From IMG/VR virus record IMGVR_UViG_3300005933_000015, positions 1 through 57,474 of that record: a stretch of 57,474 bases of DNA; one strand, 5' to 3'. Shown here piece by piece: positions 49,203-57,474 of this stretch (positions are counted from its first letter, which is position 1; every line of letters begins with the position of its first letter). The stretch comes from a virus. The notes under the pieces are model-generated. The model was not told the origin of the DNA and ran no database searches. It worked only from the letters and a program-made list of their open reading frames with translations. The position numbers and the translations under genes were made by a program.

Positions 49203-51821
49203 ATGGCCGGAACAGTAATTAAATTAAAAAGTAGTCCCCAGTCGGGCGGCTCATCAGCACCATTAGATAATACGCTTGAGGTAGCAGAACCGGCGTATAC
49301 ATTCTCCAATGGTATTTTATGGTTAGGACAAGACGACGGTGGAGGACTTGGTGGGACAACTTCTGTTCAAATCGGTGGTTCTTACTTTACTACTAAACTA
49401 GACCACAACCTAGGCGTACTGACCGCAAGTTCTGCACTTTTAGTTGACTCTAACAGTCATATTGATAAAGTCATTGCTGGTGCTCTACAGTTAACTACAT
49501 CGGGTGGTGCTGGTCAGATTGTTAGCAGCATTGCGACAACCATAGACGGAACATCTTCAGATACACAATTGGTTACTGCTCTTGCAGTCAAATCATTTGT
49601 TCAAGCTGAAACATCTAGTATTGAACTTGGTGAGATATCTAATGTAACTCTGGGAACTCTCGCAGCAGGTAACGTACTAGTATACAACTCTGCTTCGGGT
49701 GAGTGGATTAACCGCGCCCTAAGTGGTGATGTTACTATCAATGCATCTGGTGTTGCTGATATCAGTGCATCTGGTGTTAGTGCTGGTAATTATGGTTCTG
49801 CAACTGCAATTCCAATATTTACAGTTGCAGCAGATGGTCGTATCACAAGTGCTGGTACTGCAAACATTGCAACAACTCTGACAATTACTGGTGATGATGC
49901 AATCACACAGGGTATTGATCTATTAACCGAAACGCTCACTTTAACTGGCGGCACGGGCCTTACCACTGTAACAACAAGTAATAGAATTACTGTAAACCTT
50001 GACGATACCGCTGTAACTGCGGGTACATACGGTTCTACTGCTGCAATTCCTCAAATTACTATTGATGCTCAAGGTCGTATTACAAGTGCAACCACTCTTA
50101 GTGTTGCTACTGTACTTGATATTGCTGGCGACTTTGGTACAGACTCTGTTAACCTATTGGATGACACTTTCACCATTTCTGGTGGAACTGGTCTAACCAC
50201 TACTGCAACTGATAATGCACTTACAATTGTACTAGATGATACTGCTGTAGCCGCTGGTTCATACGGTTCTGCTACAGTTATTCCAGTACTAACTGTTGAT
50301 GCTCAAGGTCGTATCACAGGTGCAACTACACAAACAGTTTCTACCAATGTAACCGTTGCAGGTGACACTGGAACTGGTAATATTGCAACCGGATCTACAC
50401 TAACTGTTGCGGGTGGAACAGCTTTAACCTCAGTATTCTCTGCGGGTACTGTTACTGTAACACTAGATGATACTGCTGTAACTGCCGGTGCATATGGTTC
50501 TGCAACTACAATTCCTCAGTTCACAGTTGATGCGCAAGGTCGTATTACTGCTGCTGGAACTGTTGCGATTAACGCAAATTCATTCGGAACTGTTTCTGTA
50601 ATCGATGCAGACTCTGGATTTAGTTGGTCTGATAACGGCACTGCTGTCTCTGCTGCTAATGCCGCGACTCTAACATTCGTATCTGGGTATGGCGTAAACG
50701 TTGATGTAGACTCAGCATCAGATGCAATTCGCTTCAATAACACTGGTGTTACTAGTGCCACAGCTGGTACATACATCACGGTTGATGCATCAACTGGTGA
50801 TATCACAATCGGCACAAACGCGACTGCTGCTAATACAGTAAGTACTCTAGTTGCTCGTGACGGTTCTGGTGACTTTGCTGCTAATAAAGCAACACTGAAC
50901 GAATTACAAGTTGATAATATTAATATCAATGGTAATGTAATTTCTAGTACTGTTACTAACGAAAACATTCAGATCTCACCTAATGGCACGGGTATTGTCG
51001 AAATTACGGCAGAAACCAACATCACAGGCAATGTCGTAATTGCTGGTGACTTTACTGTCAATGGTCAAACTACTACAATTAATGTTCAACAACTAGTTGT
51101 TGAAGATCCCATCATTTACCTATCTAGTGCCGCCGCAGGCAATGCTGTAGACATTGGTTTTGTAGGTAACTACAATGATGGTACATATGCACACACTGGT
51201 TTGGTTCGTCATGCTGCAGATGGTGTATACTACCTATTTGATGGATATACTCCTGACATTGATGTCGACGGTAACATACTTGACATAAATCATGCATCGT
51301 TAAATATTGCTTCTTTGCAGGCAAACGTCGTAGGTGCTTTGATTGGTACTGCTGAGACTGCTACTAAACTTCTAACCACAAGATCAATATCGTTAACTGG
51401 TGATGTCGTTGGTACGCTGACATTTGATGGTAGTGCCGATGTTAGTATGACTGCAACTATCCAGGCCAACTCTGTTGCTCTGGGTACTGATACTACTGGT
51501 AACTATGTTGCAACTCTAGCAAGTGCAAACGGTGGTCTAATAGTAACTGGTTCTGGATCAGAAACTGCTGGTGTTACAATCGAACTAGATGTAACAGATA
51601 GTCTTTTTGTTGAAGGTGTTCAAGATGCTGCTGGTGCATTGTTCTCCAATGGTACACAAAGTCATATCAGCATTACATACGACGACGCAAACAATGCTAT
51701 CAATGCATCTGTTCCAGTCGCAACAACTTCTGTTAAGGGTGTTGCTTCTTTCAGTGCTGACAACTTTGCAGTAACTTCTGGTGTAGTTACTATCACGGTT
51801 ATCGATGGAGGAACATTCTAA
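49203..51821 (+). CDS. tail fibre protein with YGS-DAQGRIT repeats (872 aa)
   Basis: A fibre built of about four repeats of roughly 78 residues, each with the phrase VTAGAYGSATTIP and TVDAQGRIT (from about residue 195 to 455), then a GDFTVNGQTTTINVQQLVVE module with a DGTYAHTGLVRHAADGVYYL segment. The start is ATG 49203; a longer reading from 49185 lies within the previous gene. The C-terminus ends with VTITVIDGGTF. Receptor-binding fibre role is inferred from the repeats, which are common in T4-like marine phage fibres. Confidence 0.82.
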   Translation: MAGTVIKLKSSPQSGGSSAPLDNTLEVAEPAYTFSNGILWLGQDDGGGLGGTTSVQIGGSYFTTKLDHNLGVLTASSALLVDSNSHIDKVIAGALQLTTSGGAGQIVSSIATTIDGTSSDTQLVTALAVKSFVQAETSSIELGEISNVTLGTLAAGNVLVYNSASGEWINRALSGDVTINASGVADISASGVSAGNYGSATAIPIFTVAADGRITSAGTANIATTLTITGDDAITQGIDLLTETLTLTGGTGLTTVTTSNRITVNLDDTAVTAGTYGSTAAIPQITIDAQGRITSATTLSVATVLDIAGDFGTDSVNLLDDTFTISGGTGLTTTATDNALTIVLDDTAVAAGSYGSATVIPVLTVDAQGRITGATTQTVSTNVTVAGDTGTGNIATGSTLTVAGGTALTSVFSAGTVTVTLDDTAVTAGAYGSATTIPQFTVDAQGRITAAGTVAINANSFGTVSVIDADSGFSWSDNGTAVSAANAATLTFVSGYGVNVDVDSASDAIRFNNTGVTSATAGTYITVDASTGDITIGTNATAANTVSTLVARDGSGDFAANKATLNELQVDNININGNVISSTVTNENIQISPNGTGIVEITAETNITGNVVIAGDFTVNGQTTTINVQQLVVEDPIIYLSSAAAGNAVDIGFVGNYNDGTYAHTGLVRHAADGVYYLFDGYTPDIDVDGNILDINHASLNIASLQANVVGALIGTAETATKLLTTRSISLTGDVVGTLTFDGSADVSMTATIQANSVALGTDTTGNYVATLASANGGLIVTGSGSETAGVTIELDVTDSLFVEGVQDAAGALFSNGTQSHISITYDDANNAINASVPVATTSVKGVASFSADNFAVTSGVVTITVIDGGTF
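49791..50560 (+). repeat. ~234-bp degenerate repeats in the fibre gene
   Basis: The phrase for YGS-x(4)-IP starts at 49791, 50028, 50262 and 50493, with periods of 237, 234 and 231 bases. Copies are diverged in DNA but well kept in protein. Confidence 0.8.
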
Positions 51822-51863
51822 AGTTCTTTTAAATCTTATATATATTATGTAATGTTAAAATAT

Positions 51864-51885
51864 AACTCCCCTCTTTAGGGGAGTT
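51864..51885 (+). terminator. hairpin after fibre gene (weak terminator or processing site)
   Basis: 8-bp stem AACTCCCC/GGGGAGTT with a 6-base loop, between fibre genes. It is followed by TAACAACC rather than a T-run, so it may attenuate or stabilise mRNA rather than stop transcription. Confidence 0.5.
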
Positions 51886-51908
51886 TAACAACCAAAGGTC
51901 TTTACCTA

Positions 51909-52406
51909 ATGACAACGAAAATTATACACAAGAAGTCTTCCGTCTCTGGAAAGGCTCCTCTTGCAGGTCAACTCGATTATGGTGAGTTGGCAGTTAACAC
52001 ATACGATGGTGTAATTTATCTTAAACGCAATCAAGGCGTTGATGATGAATTAATTACAATTGCTCCGGTATCTGAAGATACTCTAGAAATTGACACCACC
52101 GGATTTTCGAACTCGTTAGGTTCCACACTGGCAGAGGTCTTAGAAGACCTAGACTCTGCTATCACTTCTGCCGCAGTTGGTGGGGTTTCGGTAAACCCAA
52201 ATACCATTCTAGGCGCAGGCACAGTCGCAAGCCCATTTACAGTAACACTAGATTCCGTCCTAGCAGGCGGAGGTGCTTCTGCGCGTAATCTTGAGGTGAA
52301 TAACCTTGTTGTAAACGGGCAGTTCAGTGGTTCTGATATATCTGCAACAGAACTAGAAGGGTCTACACTTTCTGACATTATTGCGTTATCAATTGCATTG
52401 GGATAA
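51909..52406 (+). CDS. fibre-associated protein (165 aa)
   Basis: The N-terminus has the fibre-attachment signature: HKKSSVSGKAPLAGQLDYGE then LAVNTYDGVIYLK, used in many phage fibres to bind the baseplate. The rest is Ser/Thr/Ala/Gly-rich (VGGVSVNPNTILGAGTVASP; NNLVVNGQFSGS). At 165 aa it is a short fibre or a fibre-joining protein. AAAGG ribosome site about 11 bases before the ATG. Confidence 0.7.
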   Translation: MTTKIIHKKSSVSGKAPLAGQLDYGELAVNTYDGVIYLKRNQGVDDELITIAPVSEDTLEIDTTGFSNSLGSTLAEVLEDLDSAITSAAVGGVSVNPNTILGAGTVASPFTVTLDSVLAGGGASARNLEVNNLVVNGQFSGSDISATELEGSTLSDIIALSIALG

Positions 52407-52409
52407 ATC

Positions 52410-52745
52410 ATGGCAAATACATTTAAATTAAAAACATTCGACGGATCATCTTCTGCATCAGATACTGCGATGACAGTATATACTTCTCCGGCAAGTACTA
52501 GTGCAGTTATTATTGGTTTAACTATAAGTAACACTTTGTCTACATTGGTTTTTATCAATGTTAAGATAAACAATGCAGACGGAGATAATGCATTTCTAGT
52601 AAAGAATGCTCCTATCCCTCAGGGTGGATCCATTGAGATTATGAATGGTAATAAAATCGTCCTAGAGACAGGTGATGCAATAGAAGTGTATTCAAACAAT
52701 GCAAACTCAGTAGATACAATCGTTAGTGTAATGGAGCAATCATAA
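52410..52745 (+). CDS. conserved virion structural protein (111 aa)
   Basis: Beta-sandwich-like small protein: TFKLKTFDGSSSASDTAMTV, SAVIIGLTISNTLSTLVFIN, KNAPIPQGGSIEIMNGNKIV then LETGDAIEVYSNNANSVDTI. Similar small proteins accompany fibres of T4-like marine phages. Starts 3 bases after the previous stop and ends one base before the large fibre gene. Function unknown. Confidence 0.7.
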   Translation: MANTFKLKTFDGSSSASDTAMTVYTSPASTSAVIIGLTISNTLSTLVFINVKINNADGDNAFLVKNAPIPQGGSIEIMNGNKIVLETGDAIEVYSNNANSVDTIVSVMEQS

Positions 52746-52746
52746 T

Positions 52747-55700
52747 ATGGCACAGTATATTGGTAATTCACCAGAAACAATTCTCTTAAAAACTAAGAGA
52801 GATACTTACACTTACACATCCACTGCGGGGCAGACAGTATTTTCTGGTACTGATAATGATTCTAAACTATTTGTATCCCTAGAGCGTTCACAAGTATTGG
52901 TATACTTGAATGGACTTCTATTAGAACCAAATTCATACACAGTAGGTTCTACTTCAGTCGTATTAGATACTGGTGTTGCAAGCGGCGTAGAAGTTGTAAT
53001 TTTTACTGAAATTGAGTCTGCACTTGTAAACTCACCAACTCGAGTTGAAGTCAATACTTTAATTAGTACTGCAATTGCCGCTGTTGCTACAGAGTTGAAC
53101 GACTTAACCGATGTAGACTTAACCACCACACCCCCGACAGATGGTCAGGCACTTATCTGGGATAACGCAACTTCTACTTGGATTCCAGGTGATAGTTTTA
53201 GTCAAACAGATTTCGACTCTGCGTTTACCTTTAAAGATACTGACGACCTGAGTGAAGGTACTACAAACCTATACTATACAGATGCACGAGTGGATGCAAG
53301 AGTAACCGCGCTTGACCTTGCAACTGAAACATATGTAGACAGTACAGTTAGCACAGCAGTGTCTAACCTAGTTTCTAGTGCTCCTGCTGCATTAGATACA
53401 TTGAACGAACTTGCTCAGGCACTTGGTGATGATGCTAACTTTAGCACAACAATTACCAACTCCATTGCTACTAAGTTATCGACTGCTGATTTTACATCAA
53501 CTGCTGATACTTGGATTGGTACTAAAGATACTGACGATCTAAGTGAAGGTACTACAAACCTATACTACACAGCAGCACGCTCAAGAGGTGCTATCAGCGC
53601 AACTGGTGATCTAACATACAACTCTGCTACTGGTGAGTTGGGTGTTACTACTTACAAAACTTCTGATTTTAATACTGACCTTGCTTCTAGCGATACTGAC
53701 GATCTGAGTGAAGGTTTAACTAATCTATATTACACAGATGCGCGAGTTGGTACATACTTAACAACTAACGATTATGCAACAGAGTCCTTTGTAACATCTG
53801 CTGTTGCGGCAAAGGATAATACTGATGAAATATCCGAAGGTTTAACTAATCTATATTACACAGATGCAAGAGTTGGTATATATTTAAATGCCAACTCATT
53901 TGCGACTGAAACATATGTAAATAATACAATCTCTGCAAAGGATAGTGATGACTTTGCCGAAGGTTCTACGAACCTATATTACACAGATGCAAGAGTTGGC
54001 TCATATTTAAATGCAAATTCATTTGCTACCGAAACATATGTAAATAATACAATCTCTGCAAAGGATAGTGATGACTTTGCCGAAGGTCTTACGAACCTAT
54101 ATTACACAGATGCGCGAGTTGGCTCATATTTAAATGCCAATTTATTTGCGACTGAAACATATGTAAATAATACAATCTCTGCAAAGGATAGTGATGACTT
54201 TGCTGAAGGTGCTACTAACTTATACTTCACCCAAGCAAGGGTTTCGTCATACCTAGATGTTAACGGATTTAATCCGACTGATGAAATTAGTATCACTGAT
54301 CTTGGTATCACTGATGGCGTTGTCGGACAAGTATTGACAACTGATGGTGCTGGTAACTTCACATTCGAAGATGGTGCTACACCTACTACAGTGTCTGGAA
54401 CTGCTCCAAGTTCACCAGAACAAGGCGACTTGTGGTTTGATAATGTAACGACTGGTCAACTGTACACATATGTTGGAACATCGTGGTTATCAACTGCCGG
54501 ACTAACAACATTAGAGTATTCTAGTGTTGGTGACCTATCTGATGTGGATTTAACGGTTGCTCCAGTTACCGGACAGGCCTTGGTGTGGGATGGATCTAAG
54601 TTCATTCCAGGCGACTCATTCAGTCAGACCGACTTTGACAATGCATTTACTGCCAAGGACACAGACGACCTATCAGAAGGGTCAACAAACCTCTACTATA
54701 CAGATGCTCGTGCGGATGCTAGAATCGCCGTTGCATCTAGTAACTATGCTACCGCCGCTCAGGGTGCTTTGGCAGACACTGCATTGCAAGCCGCAGACCT
54801 TACTGGGTATGCCACAGAAACATATGTCGGCACAGCGATATCTAATTTAATCGACACTGCTCCAACAACGTTAGACACATTGAATGAACTTGCAGCTGCA
54901 CTAGGTGATGATCCTAATTTTGCAACGACTGTCGCCACTTCAATTGGTACTAAGTTGGCGACTGCTGATTTTACATCAACTGCTGATACTTGGATTGGTA
55001 CTAAAGATACTGACGCTCTAAGTGAAGGTTCTACGAATCTATATTACACAGATGCAAGAGTTAGTTCTTATCTGACAACTAATACTTATGCAACCGAGTC
55101 ATATGTAACAACCGCTATTTCTGGCAAGGCGGATAGTTCATCGCTTGCAACAGTTGCAACTACGGGTGAATATAGTGATCTATTAAACCAACCGTCTATT
55201 CCATCAGTATTGACTGACATTGGAATCGTCGACGGTACAATTGGTCAGATCCTCACTACAGATGGCGCTGGCGGATTCATATTCGAAGATGCTGCTGAAC
55301 CTCTAGTAGTTTCAGGTACTGCACCAGCATCACCTTCAGAAGGCGCATTATGGTTTGATAATGTAAATACTGGGCAACTATATGCATATGTCGGAACCTC
55401 TTGGTTATCAACTGCAGGACTAACAACATTAGAGTATTCTTCAGTCGGCGATCTATCTGATGTGGATTTAACAGTTGCTCCAACGGATGGTCAGACACTG
55501 ATATGGGATAACGCCAATAGTAAGTTCATTGCTGGTACTATTGAAGGTTATACAGTATTAGACTTTAATACTGACCTTGCCGCTTCTGATACTGATGATT
55601 TGTCTGAAGGTTCTACAAACCTCTATTACACAGATGCAAGAGCAACTGCTGCGTCACGTTCTGCAATTAGCGCTGGTGGTGATCTCTCATATGATTCTGC

Positions 55701-57474
55701 AACTGGTGTTATCAGTTTTACTCAGGTGCCTGAAACAACTACATCACTGGCATTTGTTGGAACTACATTAACATTTACTGATGAGACAGGAACACCAAAC
55801 AATATTGATCTGTCATCACTACTTGATGACACAAATACTATCACTTCTGTTAATAGTCAAACTGGTGCTGTTGTATTAGATACTGATGATATCGGCGAAG
55901 GTACTACTAACCTTTACTACACCGATGCAAGAGCACAAGCCGCAATCACTGGTGGTACTGGTGTAACAGTTACTGGTGGATCAGTTGCGATTGGTCAAGA
56001 TGTATCCACTACTGCTGATGTAACTTTCAATGATGTTGATGTGAACGGGAATGTCACTATAGACGGAGACTTAACTGTATCCGGTACAACTGTTACTATC
56101 AACGCAACTAACTTGGCTGTTGAAGATAACATGATCTACTTAAATAGTGGATCTGCTGTTGCTAACCCAGATTTGGGTATTGCGGGTAACTACAATGATG
56201 GAACATATGCTCATGCGGGTGTATTCCGAGATGCAACAGACGGTGTGTGGAAGTTCTATGATGGATACACTCCGGAACCAGACGCTTCTGCTTTTATTGA
56301 TACCACACATGCATCATTTAATCTAGCATCTGTCGAGGCTGGATCATTTATTGGTGATCTAACTGGCAATGTGACTGGAACTGTTTCTAGTCTGTCTAAT
56401 CATACAACATCAACACTTTCTGAAGGTTCTAATCTATACTATACAGATTCTCGTGCTAGAGGTGCAATCTCTGTATCTGGTGATCTTTCATATGATTCTG
56501 CAACTGGTGTTATTTCATATACTACTCCAGATATATCATCTACGACAGTATCAGGCACTGCACCAGTTGCGCCATCTGAAGGCGACTTGTGGTTTGATAA
56601 TGTAACCACAGGGCAACTCTACACATATGTAGGTTCATCATGGTTGTCCACTGCGGGTATCACGACATTAGAGTTCTCAAGTGTTGGCGATCTTGGTGAT
56701 GTAGACCTTGTCACCAATGCTCCAACGGATGGTCAGACACTGATATGGGATAGTGTTAATTCTAAGTTTATTCCTGCTGATGTAGCAGTAGACTTTACTG
56801 GATATGCGACAGAGACGTTTGTTAATACTTCTATCTCTACTGCATCTAGTAACTACGCTACATCTACTCAAGGTGCATTAGCAGATACTGCATTGCAGAC
56901 AACAGACCTTACTGGTTACGCTACTGAGACATATGTCGGTACAGCGATATCTAATCTAATAGACTCTGCTCCTGGCGCACTAGACACATTAAATGAACTT
57001 GCTGCTGCACTTGGTGATGATGCTAATTTCGCAACTACTACTGCGAACGCAATTAGTCTAAAAGCTAACTCTGCTGATCTAGGTACTGCTGCGGTACAAG
57101 ATGTTGGCTACTTTGCAACTGCTGCCCAAGGCACGCTTGCCGGCACTGCACTACAGTCAGTCGCATTCGCTGATCTTACATCTACACCAACGACTCTCGC
57201 TGGTTACGGTATCACGGATTCGTTCTTTGATGGTGCTTATGGAAGTTTAACTGGTGCTCCTACCATTCCATCAGTATTAACTGATCTGGCTATTACTGAT
57301 GGCACTGTCGGGCAGGTTCTAACCACAGATGGTGCTGGCACATTTACTTTTGAAGATGCTGCGGCGCCATATGGCGATTCAGAAGTCGGAACTTACTTGT
57401 CCACCAATGGGTTTGATACTGCTGCAAACATTGTAGCATCTATTGTAGATACCGCTCCTGGAACCTTAGATACT
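52747..57474 (+). CDS. very large tail fibre protein, 3' end beyond the window (>1576 aa)
   Basis: The frame is open from ATG 52747 to the window edge without a stop. N-terminus MAQYIGNSPETILLKTKRDT. The body is built of repeats with the signature DTDDLSEG-(S/T)TNLYYTDAR (more than ten copies), ALDTLNELAAALGDD, GDLWFDNVTTGQLYTYVG and SSVGDLSDVDL, and one GDLTVSGTTVTINATNLAVE / NYNDGTYAHAGVFRDATDGV module shared with the fibres at 49203 and 30905. Ser/Thr/Asp/Ala-rich and free of Cys. Probably the distal long fibre; its receptor-binding end lies outside the window. Confidence 0.85.
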   Translation, partial: MAQYIGNSPETILLKTKRDTYTYTSTAGQTVFSGTDNDSKLFVSLERSQVLVYLNGLLLEPNSYTVGSTSVVLDTGVASGVEVVIFTEIESALVNSPTRVEVNTLISTAIAAVATELNDLTDVDLTTTPPTDGQALIWDNATSTWIPGDSFSQTDFDSAFTFKDTDDLSEGTTNLYYTDARVDARVTALDLATETYVDSTVSTAVSNLVSSAPAALDTLNELAQALGDDANFSTTITNSIATKLSTADFTSTADTWIGTKDTDDLSEGTTNLYYTAARSRGAISATGDLTYNSATGELGVTTYKTSDFNTDLASSDTDDLSEGLTNLYYTDARVGTYLTTNDYATESFVTSAVAAKDNTDEISEGLTNLYYTDARVGIYLNANSFATETYVNNTISAKDSDDFAEGSTNLYYTDARVGSYLNANSFATETYVNNTISAKDSDDFAEGLTNLYYTDARVGSYLNANLFATETYVNNTISAKDSDDFAEGATNLYFTQARVSSYLDVNGFNPTDEISITDLGITDGVVGQVLTTDGAGNFTFEDGATPTTVSGTAPSSPEQGDLWFDNVTTGQLYTYVGTSWLSTAGLTTLEYSSVGDLSDVDLTVAPVTGQALVWDGSKFIPGDSFSQTDFDNAFTAKDTDDLSEGSTNLYYTDARADARIAVASSNYATAAQGALADTALQAADLTGYATETYVGTAISNLIDTAPTTLDTLNELAAALGDDPNFATTVATSIGTKLATADFTSTADTWIGTKDTDALSEGSTNLYYTDARVSSYLTTNTYATESYVTTAISGKADSSSLATVATTGEYSDLLNQPSIPSVLTDIGIVDGTIGQILTTDGAGGFIFEDAAEPLVVSGTAPASPSEGALWFDNVNTGQLYAYVGTSWLSTAGLTTLEYSSVGDLSDVDLTVAPTDGQTLIWDNANSKFIAGTIEGYTVLDFNTDLAASDTDDLSEGSTNLYYTDARATAASRSAISAGGDLSYDSATGVISFTQVPETTTSLAFVGTTLTFTDETGTPNNIDLSSLLDDTNTITSVNSQTGAVVLDTDDIGEGTTNLYYTDARAQAAITGGTGVTVTGGSVAIGQDVSTTADVTFNDVDVNGNVTIDGDLTVSGTTVTINATNLAVEDNMIYLNSGSAVANPDLGIAGNYNDGTYAHAGVFRDATDGVWKFYDGYTPEPDASAFIDTTHASFNLASVEAGSFIGDLTGNVTGTVSSLSNHTTSTLSEGSNLYYTDSRARGAISVSGDLSYDSATGVISYTTPDISSTTVSGTAPVAPSEGDLWFDNVTTGQLYTYVGSSWLSTAGITTLEFSSVGDLGDVDLVTNAPTDGQTLIWDSVNSKFIPADVAVDFTGYATETFVNTSISTASSNYATSTQGALADTALQTTDLTGYATETYVGTAISNLIDSAPGALDTLNELAAALGDDANFATTTANAISLKANSADLGTAAVQDVGYFATAAQGTLAGTALQSVAFADLTSTPTTLAGYGITDSFFDGAYGSLTGAPTIPSVLTDLAITDGTVGQVLTTDGAGTFTFEDAAAPYGDSEVGTYLSTNGFDTAANIVASIVDTAPGTLDT
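53818..54186 (+). repeat. 123-bp tandem repeats in the large fibre gene
   Basis: Units start at 53818, 53941 and 54064, with the next block beginning at 54187 (exact period 123 bases, 41 residues). The copies from 53941 and 54064 differ at few positions; the first is more diverged. Confidence 0.85.

Noticed and set aside
53200-57400. Direct repeats resembling a CRISPR array
   Set aside because: The repeats are in frame with one long open reading frame, vary in spacing and encode the fibre phrase LSEG-TNLYYTDAR; no unique spacers of constant length.

Overview
This window is part of a lytic, T4-like (myovirus) bacteriophage genome. The type is set by syntenic homologues of T4 genes: gp30 ligase, a DexA-like exonuclease, gp33-gp59-gp32, gp29, gp26, gp4, gp48, gp53, a gp27/gp5-like hub, PAAR tip, gp25, gp6, a gp7-like wedge protein and gp8, plus several exact T4-type late promoters (TATAAATA). 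The AT-rich sequence, the gp32 without a zinc finger, the very large DUF4815-type structural protein, the 2OG-Fe(II) oxygenases and the fibre repeat types resemble marine T4-like phages (cyanophage or pelagiphage style). No photosynthesis, integrase or bacterial genes are visible, so the host cannot be named.

Layout. 0-11.5 kb (+): early/middle region with small unknown genes, ATP-dependent DNA ligase, a 2OG oxygenase, a DEDD exonuclease, short genes separated by repeated terminator-promoter cassettes (4.9-6.6 kb), a SleB-type endolysin with a membrane anchor, then gp33 (late transcription), gp59 (helicase loader) and gp32 (ssDNA binding), closed by a bidirectional terminator. 11.5-15.9 kb (-): tail and head-completion genes: tape measure (gp29-like), gp26 with an apparent -1 frameshift extension, a gp19/gp54-like tube protein, a gp2-like protein and gp4. 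16-34.9 kb (+): baseplate and fibres: gp48, gp53, hub, spike with a peptidase domain, PAAR tip, gp25, gp6, gp7-like, gp8, a 1741-residue virion protein and fibre or adhesin genes. 34.9-48.4 kb: an accessory island on both strands. 48.5 kb to the end (+): more tail-fibre genes, the last cut by the window edge.

The island is the most unusual part. It encodes four glycosyltransferase-like proteins, three small methyltransferase-like proteins, two further 2OG/AspH-type oxygenases, five radical SAM enzymes of two architectures, a QueC-like PP-loop ATPase and two SGNH hydrolases. Neighbouring genes overlap by a few bases and are probably translationally coupled. On the minus strand glycosyltransferase and methyltransferase-like genes alternate strictly (GT-MT-GT-MT-GT). 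Lying between tail-fibre genes, the island probably makes or attaches an unusual modification to virion fibres or to a host surface glycan or peptide; this role is inference.

The second notable point is the gp26 gene. A U UUU UUC slippery heptamer sits two codons before its stop and leads into a 65-codon -1 reading frame directly upstream of the tape-measure gene, which is the logic of lambda G/GT in a T4-type tail module.
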